From: Colocasia esculenta
Taxonomy: Eukaryota > Streptophyta > Magnoliopsida > Alismatales > Araceae
Length of the DNA stretch: 64,000 nt
Assembly (NCBI GenBank): GCA_014218235.1
Contig: CM024753.1
Location: 183,434,348 to 183,498,347 of the forward strand
Direction of reading: 5' to 3'
Below the pieces are notes generated by a model. That model worked only from the letters and a program-made list of their open reading frames with translations. It did no database searches and had not been told where the DNA came from. This document shows, in pieces, positions 47,768 to 59,399 of this stretch (its first letter is position 1; every line of letters starts with the position of its first letter). The translations under genes were made by a program, and so were the position numbers.

Positions 47768-50700
47768 ATGGCTATCATCCGAGCCCAGGCAGAGGCATCA
47801 AATTTGATAGAAGATATACTACCTATCTATGACTTTTCAGAAAGAGTTTTATTTGATCCGGGTGCTTCTCATTCTTATATTTCTGAAGAGTTTTTGGATT
47901 GTATGGTGCATCCATTAGAAGAGAAACTGTGTGAATTGGTAGTAGAGGTTCCTTCGGGTGAGTTTATGCTCACCTCTTGCTACGTAGATGAGGCTCCCAT
48001 TGTGATTCAAGGAAATCAGATGCCAGCTAGACTATATGCTTTGCAATTGAGAGATTATGATATTATTTTGGGAATGGATTGGCTGGAGGCTTATGGGGCA
48101 ATGGTAGATTGCAGAAAGAAGAGAGTCAGGTTCTATCACCCTAGTGGAACAGTATTTGAATTCCAAGGTATGCCCTTTTATACTTCTATGTTTATAATTT
48201 TAGCAATTAAAGCTAGAAAATTGTTGAATGCAAGTTGTGTAGCGTATTTAGCTTCGGTGAGTCTGGTAGAGACTGGCAAGACAGTGGAAGCAGTTCCAGT
48301 GGTTAGGGAATTTACGGATGTATTTCCGGGTGATTTGCCAGGTTTGGCTCCATGTAGGGAGGTGGATTTCACTATAGAATTGCAGCCAGGAACAATGCCA
48401 ATTTCTAAGGCACCATTTAGAATGGCCCCAGCAGAGTTGAAAGAGCTAAAGAAGCAGTTGCAAGAATTGTTAGAAAAAGGTTTTATCAGGCCAAGTCATT
48501 CACCCTGGGGAGCTCCAGTGCTATTTGTAAGAAAGAAAGATGACAGTTTTAGAATGTGTATTGATTACAGAAAATTGAATGATGTGACCATAAAGAATAA
48601 GTACCCGTTGCCAAGAATTGATGATTTATTCGATCAGCTTCAGTCAACTAAGGTATTTTCTAAAATTGACTTGAGATCAGGGTACCATCAGTTAAGGATC
48701 AAAGAAGAAGACATTGACAAGACAACATTCAGAACCAGGTATGGGCATTATGAGTTTGTGGTTATGCGATTTGGGCTAACTAATGCACCAACATCGTTTA
48801 TGAATTTGATGAATAGAATTTTCCATCCATATTTGGATCAGTTTATAGTGGTTTTCATAGATGACATACTGGTTTATTCAGCATCTGAAGAGGAGCATGC
48901 AACTCATTTGAGATTTACATTGCAGCTTTTGCGAGACAATCAGTTGTATGCCAAGTTCACTAAGTGTGAATTCTAGTTGAAAGAAATTCAGTTTCTAGGT
49001 CATGTCATCTCGGCAGAGGGAGTTGCAGTTGATCCAGCTAAAGTGGAGGCAGTTATGAAATGGGAAGCGCCAAAGACAATCACAGAGATTAGGAGTTTTC
49101 TGGGCCTAGCAGGTTACTACAAGCATTTTATACAAGATTTTTTTCCAGAATTGCAGCACCTATGACCAGGTTAACTAGAAAAGGTGTACCATTTGTGTGG
49201 TCAAGTGAATGTCAGAAAAACTTTATGGAATTGAAGAAAAGACTTACAGCAGTGCCAATATTGATATTACCAGTAGGCAGCGATGGTTTTGTAATTTATA
49301 TAGATGCATCTAGAAGAGGGCTTGGAGCAGTACTAATGCAACATGGTAAAGTGATATCATATGCATCCAGGCAATTAAAGCCAGCATAGGAGAATTACCC
49401 AACTCATGATTTGGAGCTAGCAGCAGTTGTATTTGCTTTAAAGATGTGGAGGCACTACCTATATGGTGAGAGGTTCAAAATATTCACGGATCATAAAAGT
49501 CTGAAGTATATTTTCTCCTAGAAGGATTTGAATCTCCGTCAGCGCAGATGGGTAGAGTATTTAAAAGATTATGATTTCAGTTTGGCTTACCATCTAGGTA
49601 AGGCCAATGTGGTAGCTGATGCATTGAGCAGAAAAGCATATACGAGTCATATGATGATAAAAGAGTGGAAATTATATGAAGAAATAGCTGAGAATTCACT
49701 GTATGTCCCGAGCAATCAACGACGAGCAGTACTAGCCAGTAGTGCAGTAGAACCATCTTTGTATTGGCAAATTATTGAAGCCCAGAGAACCGATGGGAAT
49801 TTAGCAGAAATTGTAAAAATGGAAGGTGTCACCATTGATGATAATTGTGTAATCAGGCTCAGAGGCAGGTTATATGTACCTGCAGAGAGAGAAGTAAAGC
49901 AAAGAGTTTTGGAAGAGACACATAAATCTAGGTATACTATTCACCCATGCAGTACTAAAATATATCAAGACCTGAAAAAGTATTTTTGGTGGCCGCACAT
50001 GAAAAGAGAAATAGCAGAATTCATTGCAAGATGTGCTGTGTGTCAGCAAATAAAGGCAGAGCATTAGAAGCCCGGAGGTCTACTACAACCGTTACCCATT
50101 CCATAGTGGAAGTGGGATGACATTGCTATGGATTTTGTGGCAGGATTACCAAAGATAACTACATGACACAATGAAATATGGGTATTTGTTGACAGATTGA
50201 CTAAAGTATGCAGACTAGTAGCAGTGAGTATGTCCTGGACAGTGGACAGATTAGCAAGAATTTATGTTGACAGAATTGTTCCGTTGTATGGCATCCTGAA
50301 GACAATTGTTTCTGACAGGGATTCCAGGTTTACTTTTGGTTTCTAGAGGAGCCTACAAAGAGTTATTGGTACAAAATTGAGGTATAGTTCAACTTACCAC
50401 CCACAGACAGATGGTCAGACAGAAAGAACTATTCAAACAATTGAAAATATGTTACGAGCTTGTTGTTTAGTGTGGGGAGGCAGCTGTGAACACCATCTGG
50501 GGATGATAGAATTTACTTATAACAACAGTTTTCACACCAACATCGGGATGGCACCGTACGAAGCATTATATGGCAGGCCGTGTAGAACACCTTTGAATTG
50601 GCATGAAATTGGAGAAAGGCAAGTAATGGGTCCTGAATTAATTCAGCAGACTACAGAAATGGTCAGGTACATTAAAGAAAAGTTGCAAGCAGCCCAAAGC

Positions 50701-51163
50701 ATGTAGAAAAACTATGCAGATAATCGTCGCAGACCACTTCAGTTTGAAGTTGGAGATTTTATTTTTCTAAGGGTTTCTCCTACTAAAGGTATTTTGAGAT
50801 TTGGTAAGAAAGGAAAGTTAAGCCCAAGGTATGTAGGACCCTTCCAAGTGCTGGAAAGAATTGGGAGACCACCTACATAATTGATTTGCCAGCTGATTTT
50901 ACTGATGCTCATGATGTTTTCCATGTTTCCATGTTGAGAAAATGTATTGAAGATCCAACACACATAGTCAGTTATCAGCGGGATGATTTGAAACCAGATA
51001 TGTCTATGCCGGAGTACCTAGTGCGGATCACAGGTCGTAGAACACAGAAGTTGAGAAACAAAGAAACTGACTTAGTAAAAGTTAGGTGAGAAAACAGGCA
51101 GGGAGGAGAAGATACTTGAGAGTTAGCCAAGGAAATGGTTAAAGCGTATCCTTATTTATTTGA
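47768..51163 (+). pseudogene. Gypsy pol (protease-RT-RNase H-integrase-chromodomain), ten in-frame stops
   Basis: Protease DPGASHSYIS at 47855; RT with YRKLND, KIDLRSGYHQL and catalytic FIDDIL (48854-48871); RNase H with IYIDASRRGLGAV, FTDHKSLKY and ADALSR; integrase zinc motif (HKSRYTIHP...CAVCQ, about 49918-50050), core Asp in DFVAGLP and SDRDSRF, then YHPQTDGQTERTIQ near 50400. A chromodomain-like tail ends at 51163 (motifs LRNKETDLVKVR and AYPYLFE). Stops: TAG at 48974, 49387, 49519, 50065, 50104, 50344, 50704; TGA at 50164, 51087, 51117. Frameshifts occur at the T-run near 49136 and near 50870. It cannot make full-length enzyme. Confidence 0.9.
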
Positions 51164-51274
51164 GTAAGTTTTTAAATCTTTTTAGATGATAGTATAAATG
51201 TGGTGTTTAAAGCTTTAAATGCGTGAATTGTGATTTGAATTTCGAGGTCAAAATTTCTTTTTAGACGATAGTAA
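51164..51274 (+). other. pol-LTR junction with degraded polypurine tract
   Basis: The phrase TTTTTAGACGATAGTAA directly before the LTR stands where related elements have a G-rich polypurine tract. It has lost most of its G run. Confidence 0.45.
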
Positions 51275-51409
51275 TGTAACGTCGCGCATTTTTCAGATCC
51301 TTGTGGATCCTTTTTGGATCTTTGTGGATCCCTTGTTCAGTGGATGTGGTGGCCAGTGTGTGGCCAATGTGGTGTGTTTCAGGCGTGTGTACAGGTTTTG
51401 GGGTGTTGT
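51275..51409 (+). repeat. 3' LTR of the Tekay-type element, left piece
   Basis: Matches 44183-44317, ending at GTTGT, the target copy of the solo LTR insertion. Confidence 0.88.
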
Positions 51410-52045
51410 TGTAACGACCCAAGAATCTGATACCCGGAACCCTCCAAGTACCTGACCCTTGGACCGCCACCCACGGATCCGAGGACCCGGAAGGGTTAGA
51501 AATATGTCCAGTGAGATATACAACAGATTACAATAGCTAAACAATATAAAGAAATGCAACAGCGGAATAAAAATACACACAAAGTCCCAGATAATAATTC
51601 AAGTGCAAATAAAGAAAGTACTAACCACTGCTAACGCTGCTGACCACAAGCGGCAAGACGCAGACCGTCCGAACACAAGCACCGGCTCCCTCGAGCTCAA
51701 ACCTAGAAGGAAGTAAGGGGGGGATGAGCTTCGCGAACGAAGCCCAGCAGGGAACCCAACCCCTCACCGATTCGACAGCGGAAACAAGAACAACACAACT
51801 AAACAAGGCAGGAAGAACAGTGCTACTAAAGTAAACAAGCTAACTACACCAGGCAGAAGACGGTGGTAACTCAAGCAGCCAGATTACTAACTAAGCTGGA
51901 GATATAATAAAATAATAATACAACTGAGCAAGTACTAAAATAAATAACGGAAGCACTCAAGTCCACAAGTACTGCCAACACGGCACAACAACGCACAGTC
52001 TCAACCTCAGTAAACGTGCTCCGAGCACTCCACAAAACTGCACAA

Positions 52046-52215
52046 GTAGACGGCAAAACCCTCGTCTGGACAAAGCCACAACCCAACACAAGCAGACGGT
52101 AAAACCCTCGTCTGGACAAGGCCACAACCCAGCACAAGCAGACGGAAAAACCCTCGTCTGGACAAAGCCACAACCCAGCACAAGCAGACGGTAAAACCCT
52201 CGTCTGGACAACACA
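52046..52215. repeat. 46-bp tandem repeat in the solo LTR
   Basis: Nearly four copies of a unit containing GCAGACGGTAAAACCCTCGT and CTGGACAAAGCCACAACCCA. Confidence 0.85.
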
Positions 52216-53826
52216 CACTAGCCACAACCCAGCCTTTACTAGTCAGTGGTCAGCTGCGCCCACCGGCGTCTTACCACTCGACCATGAGTCCAGGTCTCCC
52301 CTCCCGTCGGAGTGAGACGCGTGGACAAACACAACCACAAGCCGTAGTCTGGCCGGACTACGGTCCCACGCCTGTCCTCCCGACACGGCTCCGGAACTGT
52401 GTAAGGCGAGGCAGTGAGAACGGACTAGCTGGCCCGCACCGCGACACCCCAAACTCCGCAGGACCCGGACCAACTAAGTGAGCTCAACAAACGACTCAAC
52501 GCCACTGTCCAACACCGTTTTCCCCTTCGTCCGGAGAAACGCTCGACGGACGCACTCGTGGCTCGGAGACCACCCTCAACGGGCCCATGAGGATGGGGGT
52601 CCCGGGGAACGGTAACAACCCAAACGCGCACCGTGCGCTGGGACAAGCCCTCAAGTGTCGCAACACCGGGCGAAGACTAGCAAGGCGCAGTGCTAGGGAG
52701 TCAGCACAAGCGTCACGAGTACAGAATGGAAACTCGATGCGGAAACGGATCTGAAAAAGTACCTGATTAACGGTCAACCACAAAAGATAAAAATACCACC
52801 TGGACAGTCGGTCGGCCCTCGGAACTCACCCCACAGGTGCCGGAAACCCCAACACGACTGTTCGGGTCAAACGGTCAAACGGCCCTCAACGGCCCGGTCG
52901 GAGCTGACCCAGACAGGCCCAGAAACCGAGGAACGCGGTATGACGACTCAAATATATATATATATATATTACTACCCGAGACAGTCGGTCAACCCTCAGA
53001 ACACCCCCGACGGGTGCCGGAAACACTGCACGATTGTCCCCGGTTGACCGGTCAACAGGAACTACCGGCTCGATCGGAGCCGACCCGGGTGGGCCCGACC
53101 ACCACATGGCTCGGAAGATAGCCACCAACCTCGGGTCGACCCGTCGGCACGGCCGGAGCGATGACACACGAAAAACAGCGCGAAACGGAGCTCAAACGGC
53201 CCACAAACGGGTCTGCCGGCACAATGTGCCGCAGGGGAGCCCCAGAGCAGCGCCTGACGCAGTGCGCCAGGGGCGCGGGGCGCAGTGCGCCGCCCGGATC
53301 CCAGCCGGATCTGGGCGCACTGCGCCGCCTCCTTCTTCCTCCCGTCAGCTCCTCTGCAACGCAGGGAGGTGAGGGGGAAAGAGGAGGGGGGGGGGGGGGG
53401 GGGGGGAGGCCGGCCGGCCGGCCAGTGCCGGCGCCGGCGCCGGCGCCGGCGGGAGGGGGGGGGGTCGCCGACGGTGCGGCCGCCGGTGGCGGCGTTCCCC
53501 TCGCCGGAAACACCTCTGGCCCGGACGTGTCACGCAGAGAGAGAGAAGGGGAGAGAGAGAGAGACGGGAGCAGGGAGAGGAAGGGGCGGGGGTTCACGGC
53601 AGCGCACGGGGGAGGGGAAGGCCCGGCCGACGTCGGAGAGGGAGGAGGGTCCCTACCTCGGCGGTAGGATCTTCCGACGGAACGATCGTCGACGGAGCTC
53701 TCTCCCACGGACGATGGCGGCGCTCGACGGCACCGCGCACGGCGTCCTCTGTGCGCGGGCTCCGGGCAGCGGACGGCGCGGCGGCGCGACGAGGGGGCGG
53801 GGGTCTCCTCCGGCGAGACAGCAGGC

Positions 53827-53838
53827 AAGAGAGAGAGA

Positions 53839-53890
<52 letters not shown>
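53827..53890. repeat. (GA)n tract in the solo LTR
   Basis: Nearly pure GA repeat, which makes the long frames on both strands between 53052 and 54458 low-complexity artefacts. Confidence 0.8.
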
Positions 53891-53892
<2 letters not shown>

Positions 53893-54119
53893 CGCGAGAG
53901 AGAGGGAGAGCAGAAACGCGAGAGAGAGGGGGAGGAGAAGATGGCGGCGAGAGGGAGGGGAGGCAGATGAGAGGGTTGGGAGAGGGAGAGGGCAAGGCGG
54001 GAGGGGGGTTCTCCCCTTACCCGAAATGGCCCGGTGCCTCTCTCCGGGGCTCCCAGCACGTCGATGTGCATGGGGAAAGGGGGGGACCACTCCCCTCCCC
54101 TCCCAATCCTCACAGTTGT

Positions 54120-56221
54120 GGGCCGGCAGATTGGGCCCAAAACACCTGCCCGTTCACTGTTTGTGAATGCGACAGCAAGGGACATCGCTTTCTGAAAGCG
54201 ACGGTCCTGCATGTCATGCTCCTGTTTCCGCTGCTAAGCAGTTGTCGTCTGCATGCGCGCTGCATGTCGCGTGCTGGGCGGCTTGCAGACGTCAGCTTTG
54301 GGAAGGCGACGCCCTACTCTGTCGCGTTTAGGTCGCGATGGAGGGGTAAGTCACGTTCCCAACCGTTGTGCGTTTTTATGTTGTTTTGGCCAAGCAGAGC
54401 TGTAACCAGTTCTGCTCGGCCAGGAGAAGGAGTTGTGGTGATTTGCTGGGCAATTTGATGGATTGGTGGTGTTTTTGGCCTATTCTAGCCGCGAGGACCT
54501 TGTGTGGAGCGGGGGAAACACCGGGTGTTTGCCGTTCTTCACGTTCTTCACGAAGGTAGGGGAATTCTACCAGTTTTATATTGTGTGATTGCATGAAATG
54601 CATGTATAGTTGGTTTTTGGCCTTGAGAATAGTAGATACCATGTTAGGGAATTCACTAAAGCATGTAAAATGAGAATTAAACAAAGTTTGCATGGTTTGG
54701 GGTGGCAATCTGGAGAGAGTTCCCCGGATTAGGGTTTTTGCCTGTGAAGGCGATAGAACCCCCTGTCACGTTCAGAATGTGACAGGCCGACCTGTCGCGT
54801 TCAAGTTATGAACGCAACATATCGGTGTGTCGCGTTCTTAAGGCGACACTACCCTATGTCGCAACCTCAGCCGAGAGGTCCTACTATGCATGCTTTCAAA
54901 GGAAGAATTATCCGATTATCGTTATTTTATGTGCATGGCAAGTATTAACGGTGCATTGACACCTGTTGCGCTCTAGGAGCATATTGTTTCCGTGGCTGGC
55001 ATGTTGTTTACGAGGCTAGCAAGTGGTTTACATAATTGGCATGGTGTCCACGTGGATAGTGTGCTGTGTTCACGTGACTGACGTGAGGTTTCACGTAGTT
55101 TGTGTGATGTGCATGTGGGTTGTGTGTACGTGGCAAGTAGCATGACGCCTACCGTGGTTACCTCTTCAGTTGGGTGCCCCAGGTTCTGTGTGAGCCAGGC
55201 TTTATGCTCGGGGCTTGTCCCAGTACTTGTGTTGTACCGTCGAGGTCTGTGTCATCTGCCCTGGACACCCTCACTCCTTTGATTGAGTTGTATGTCCGGC
55301 TGAGGGAAAGAAGACAGTGGGACATCGACTTGTGAGAGTTTGTGTTTGTCGCTTGTAGCGTGCTCGTAGTTGGGAGTACGGACATCAGAAGACGTCACTG
55401 GTCCCCAACTAGTCCTGTTTTCAGTGCCTCACTTTAGGGAACTAAGGCCAGAGTCCCTAAAGGTGTCAGACATGGGCTTGTGGCAGTGTGGTCTGCGGGT
55501 GTGGTATTGGTTGGTCTCCACAGTTGTTTGGCTTTGTTCTCGTGGAGCGGCAGTTGGACCTTTCGTTTGTGGCTGCGAGGCTGAGAGGTAGACCTGTGTG
55601 GTTTGTCCGAGTTAGTTGCTGGTGTCACGAACCAGTCTACATGGCTTGAGTGTGGCAGACTCTACTTTAGCACGTGCACCGAGTTGTGGTTTTGCCGTTT
55701 ATTTATTAAATTGGTTTATGTTGACGGTAAGTGGTAAGTGAAATTTACAGCTTTAATATCCTACTTAGTTGTGCTATAAATTGCTAGCATAACATCCTTC
55801 CTTCGTACTTGTGTTTGGTTTGCTTGGTTTTTGAGGGAGTTTCTCTACTGAGCCAGTGACTTGCGAAGCTCACCCCTACAGGTGAAGGAGAGCAGGAGAT
55901 TTCTCTACTGTCTTCTAATTCAGAGCTGCATCGCAGCGGAATTAGGCCGACGCCTCCAGCAGTGTAGTTCTTTTTCCAGTTGTATCTCGGGGTATGCCCC
56001 AGACTCTTGTACCTTACTTGACTTTTGTTAAAATTTGACTATGTAAATCTAATGTAAATATGTGCGAATTTGTGAATCATATATATAAATAACAACGTTT
56101 TCCTTTATGTTTTCACGGACGTGTGTGATAACTCTCGCGAGGCTATGACTCGTTCACGGGAGACGGAGTCGGGTCAAGCTCGTTATTGAGTTAACGGGTT
56201 TGAACGACGTAGTCCGTCACA
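54120..56221 (+). repeat. 3' LTR of the Tekay-type element, right piece
   Basis: Resumes at GGGCCGGCAGATTGGGCCC, aligning with 44318 onward, and ends GTAGTCCGTCACA. Confidence 0.88.
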
Positions 56222-57189
56222 GGTTTGGTCACAAAGTTATGTGACCTTTACAACATTTTGCTAGAATGAGAAATTATAAAGAATAATTTGAGATCTGAAA
56301 GTGAAGATTAGGGCGTAAGTTTGTAGTGGTGCAAAGGATGTAAACAGGATAATATAAACAAAAAATGACCATGCTAATATTTGAACTCGATTATTGGATG
56401 TCTAATTAATGATCTTGAGTCTCAACTAATTGTATTAGACTTTTATTAAAAAAATTATACTAGATTATTGTGGTGTTTGTGTGTGGCTTGAGCTAAATTT
56501 TTATAAAAAAACTGGTTACTAGATTTTCCATAAAAATATATATTATCCCATAAAAATTAGAGAATCATTCCTTAATTCATCTCTCTCCATCCCCACAACC
56601 CTAACGACCCATGCCAAAAAAGGGTAGCTCTTCCCCCTGGGCCCTTCACGCACGACATCTTCCATGCGGAGGGAGGTGATCACGAACCAACCACAACCCA
56701 CCATTTCTGTCATGTTCTAGGTGCATATTGTCCAATTCCACCCAATATATAAAAAATAAAAAAGTTGTCAACCATATTAGTTTTGTAAAGTGTGTTTGGC
56801 CACCACTATGGTGGCGTTCAATATTTTTCAATGAACTGCCTTCTCGATCGGTCTCCCTTTTTGTTTCGAAGGAGGGCTCACCTACGTAACTTCACATTGT
56901 CTTTGGCTTTATATTAATATTCTTTGGCTTTATATTAATATTCTTTGCAGCTAGTTTTAGAGGATTTGTGTAATATTATTGTAAAGATGGGCGTCGTACT
57001 CCTGGGTCTCCTCTCCTGCATTGGCTGTGAACCGCTGCAGCGTGGCGAAACTCCGGTGTGTGCCGTATTGAAACGTACCATCTTCTACGTCATGCCGCCC
57101 GCCGGACAGTGGAGATCTACTCGGAGGGTTCGATTATGTGAATAAAATTTGGGTAAAGATTAGAGAACAACTTGGTGAAAATTATTATT
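56222..57189. other. Intergenic DNA
   Basis: Contains a 23-bp direct duplication (GGCTTTATATTAATATTCTTT at about 56902 and 56925) and an open frame (56945-57145) just after a TTTGCAG acceptor-like site. No recognised gene. Confidence 0.35.
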
Positions 57190-57343
57190 AATTTGCAACA
57201 AGTGTTACAAATTTAATGAAGTTTTGTCACCTCATAATATGAGATATTATAATATTAATATCTCATGTCATGATTACTTAATCTTAAGAGGTTAGGTGGC
57301 AAACTCCCATTAAATTTAATTTACAAATACTTGTTACAAATTT
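57190..57343. mobile_element. Possible hairpin MITE
   Basis: Arms 57190-57232 and 57289-57343 are imperfect inverted repeats (AATTTGCAACAAGTGTTAC against GTTACAAATT-type text), with an AT-rich palindromic centre (GAGATATTATAATATTAATATCTC). No target duplication resolved. Confidence 0.45.
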
Positions 57344-57618
57344 TTAGTTTGCAGCAAGACTTTTTTCTCGTAAAATATGGCCAGTCTGTTATATAGTTCA
57401 TTTGTTTAGGGTATGATCACTTCTAATATAATGTCTGTTGATTTGTGTTATAATTAAATTATGAAAATGAAATGTCAATAACATCAATAATACATGAGAA
57501 AATATAGAAGTCGGTGACAGGAGAGAACAAGAAGCGAGCAGGGAGGGAAGAGAGAGAGAGAGAGAGAGTTAATTTTTTTTGAGAGGTTTGTTTGGTGTCG
57601 CAGAGGTAGAACTATGAG

Positions 57619-58067
57619 TAGGGGTGTAAACGGGTCAGAGTTCGAGTTAGAAACATCAATACTTATCGAATTCTACTTCGATAAGAATTATTGAAAATAA
57701 TTAGATTCGAAATTGGATACGAAACAATTTTTGTATCAGAATCGGTTTCATCAAATTATTGGATAATCAAATTCGAAAATCGAATAGTGTTGAATATGAA
57801 CATGTTCGATAAATTAGATTTTAAAATCAGATAATTAGATATTCAAATAATATATAATATATATTATATAATCTATATTATAATATATATTATTGGATTA
57901 AAAATTGAATAATCAGATACAAAAATAACAATTTTCATATTTAATTTCGATAATTTATTGAAAATATCCGAATTCGATTCTCATAAACTATCAGTAGTGA
58001 AATATATTTTTGAATCTTATAATTTTTATCAGAATCGGATCAGATGATCAAATATTTTTCAACCCTA
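57619..58067. mobile_element. hAT-type MITE, 449 bp
   Basis: Starts TAGGGGTGTAAACGGG and ends TTTTTCAACCCTA. Flanks ACTATGAG (57611-57618) and ACCATGGG (58068-58075) agree at six of eight bases. Very AT-rich with inverted sub-terminal parts. Confidence 0.6.
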
Positions 58068-58627
58068 ACCATGGGTCTCTTTAATTTAGAAAACTTTTGT
58101 CACCGACCGTTTAAATATGAATGTCAAATTTAATTTCCTACCATGGGCTACACCCCCATTACCCTCAATCTTATAAATTTGTAATTATATGCGAAACAGG
58201 CCATTCCTATCAGTAATAATATCAAAATTAACTTATAGAAAGTTTTCTTTTTGGGAACATGTGTGCACAAAGTGTTTCTTCTCACTTATAAGTAAAGTGT
58301 ACACTTGTATTTCAGTTGTAAGTGGACTCACAAGATTTTTAAGTTGGATTCACAAATATTAAAGTTGGACTCATTAAAGTTCAAGTTGGACGCATAATTG
58401 ACGTGTCAGGGTTCATTGACTTATCTTAGGTGGATCAATAAGAGCTCTTTCTTACAACTCAAGTGCAAGGATACATTGACACTAAATATTTTTATTTTGT
58501 TAACCTCTCCTTTGCACGACATTGGTGATCGTGGCAATTCGCCTTTGAGACCAATAGGGCGTCAGAAAATTTCTCCTTATATATATATATAAATAAACTC
58601 TAAAAATGCCCAATCACATATGATCTT

Positions 58628-58630
<3 letters not shown>

Positions 58631-58662
<32 letters not shown>
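58631..58662. repeat. (AT)n microsatellite
   Basis: About 16 AT repeats. Confidence 0.85.
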
Positions 58663-58665
<3 letters not shown>

Positions 58666-59390
58666 TATCAAGTATATATGATCAGCAACCTTGCGGTTTA
58701 ATTTTAGCTGTAGCCTAAGTCGTTTCAGAAAGAATGTACACCCCCTTCCCCGGCCGGGTTCACAAAATGCATCTTGTTAAAGACAGTGACAGTGTCTGCC
58801 TCCGAGGTGGAGGCAAATTGGCAACTTTAGTAGAAGGCTGATACAGATAGCATGAAGAAGAAGAATATCATAAGTCAAGTGAGATGGTGGGTGGGCATTG
58901 GGTATTGCATGGATTCCACAGTGTTATTTATAAGGCTCTTGTCTTTGTCGGAGTAAACTCTTCTCTGGCGCTTCGTTGGAGGTTTTCGTCACCGTCCTTG
59001 GAGGGGTGAATACGGTTCAGTAGCTAATCCCCACCCCGCTTTGTTTGCTGCCCTTTCTACTTACCTTTTACCTTGGCCTTCCACCACCCAACCCACTCTA
59101 TTACCTCGTTCCCCCCCTTGGTCCCTCCTCCTTTCCTCGCTCATCGCCTTCCCTCCCCTCTTTCTTTCCCTACCCAGTACCCACCCCATCTCCGGGATCT
59201 CTCCCGCCCCTCAACCCACTCCGTCCCCACCGCCATGCTCTTTTCTTCCTTTTTCCCTCAGCTCATCGCTCTCCCCCCTTTTCACCCTCCACGGCCTGTG
59301 CCGCAACTCGTTTCCATTCCCCCCTCCCCCTTTTACCTGTCACTACCTCCTCACCCTATACCCCAGTATTTCATTCGGCCTTTCTCCCCA
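58663..59390. other. Intergenic DNA with a C-rich low-complexity stretch
   Basis: From about 59030 to 59390 the plus strand is rich in CCC/TTCCC. Three overlapping frames are all open there, a sign of composition and not of coding. Confidence 0.4.
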
Positions 59391-59399
59391 TTCTTAATT

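Larger units (their letters stand above)
51410..54114 (-). mobile_element. Solo LTR of another gypsy family, inserted in the 3' LTR
   Basis: 2705 bp with TG...CA ends (TGTAACGACCC, CCTCACA) and an exact 5-bp duplication GTTGT (51405-51409, 54115-54119). Its minus strand ends GGGTCGTTACA, a form commonly followed by the primer-binding site, so it is read as minus. No internal domain remains, so unequal recombination between two LTRs is the likely origin. It is GC-rich, with a 46-bp repeat (52046-52215), an imperfect duplication of about 180 bp (52801 and 52979), a poly-G stretch near 53385-53406 and a (GA)n tract near 53827-53890. Confidence 0.88.
44183..56221 (+). mobile_element. Tekay/Del-type Ty3/gypsy chromovirus element, decayed, with a nested solo LTR
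   Basis: 5' LTR 44183-46417, primer-binding site 46420-46431, gag, pol with protease, RT, RNase H, integrase and a C-terminal chromodomain, then the 3' LTR (51275-51409 plus 54120-56221, split by a solo LTR). LTRs are 2235 and 2237 bp once the insert is removed. Flanks GATTT (44178-44182) and GGTTT (56222-56226) match at four of five bases. Domain order (RT before integrase), long LTRs and the chromodomain place it in the Tekay/Del chromoviruses. Confidence 0.9.

Noticed and set aside
53052..54458. Several frames of 130-386 codons on both strands
   Set aside because: They lie in GA, G and GC low-complexity DNA of the solo LTR and overlap in four frames; no domain motifs.
56945..57145. 66-codon frame after an acceptor-like TTTGCAG
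   Set aside because: No partner exon, no domain, and the acceptor lies in a small AT-rich duplication.
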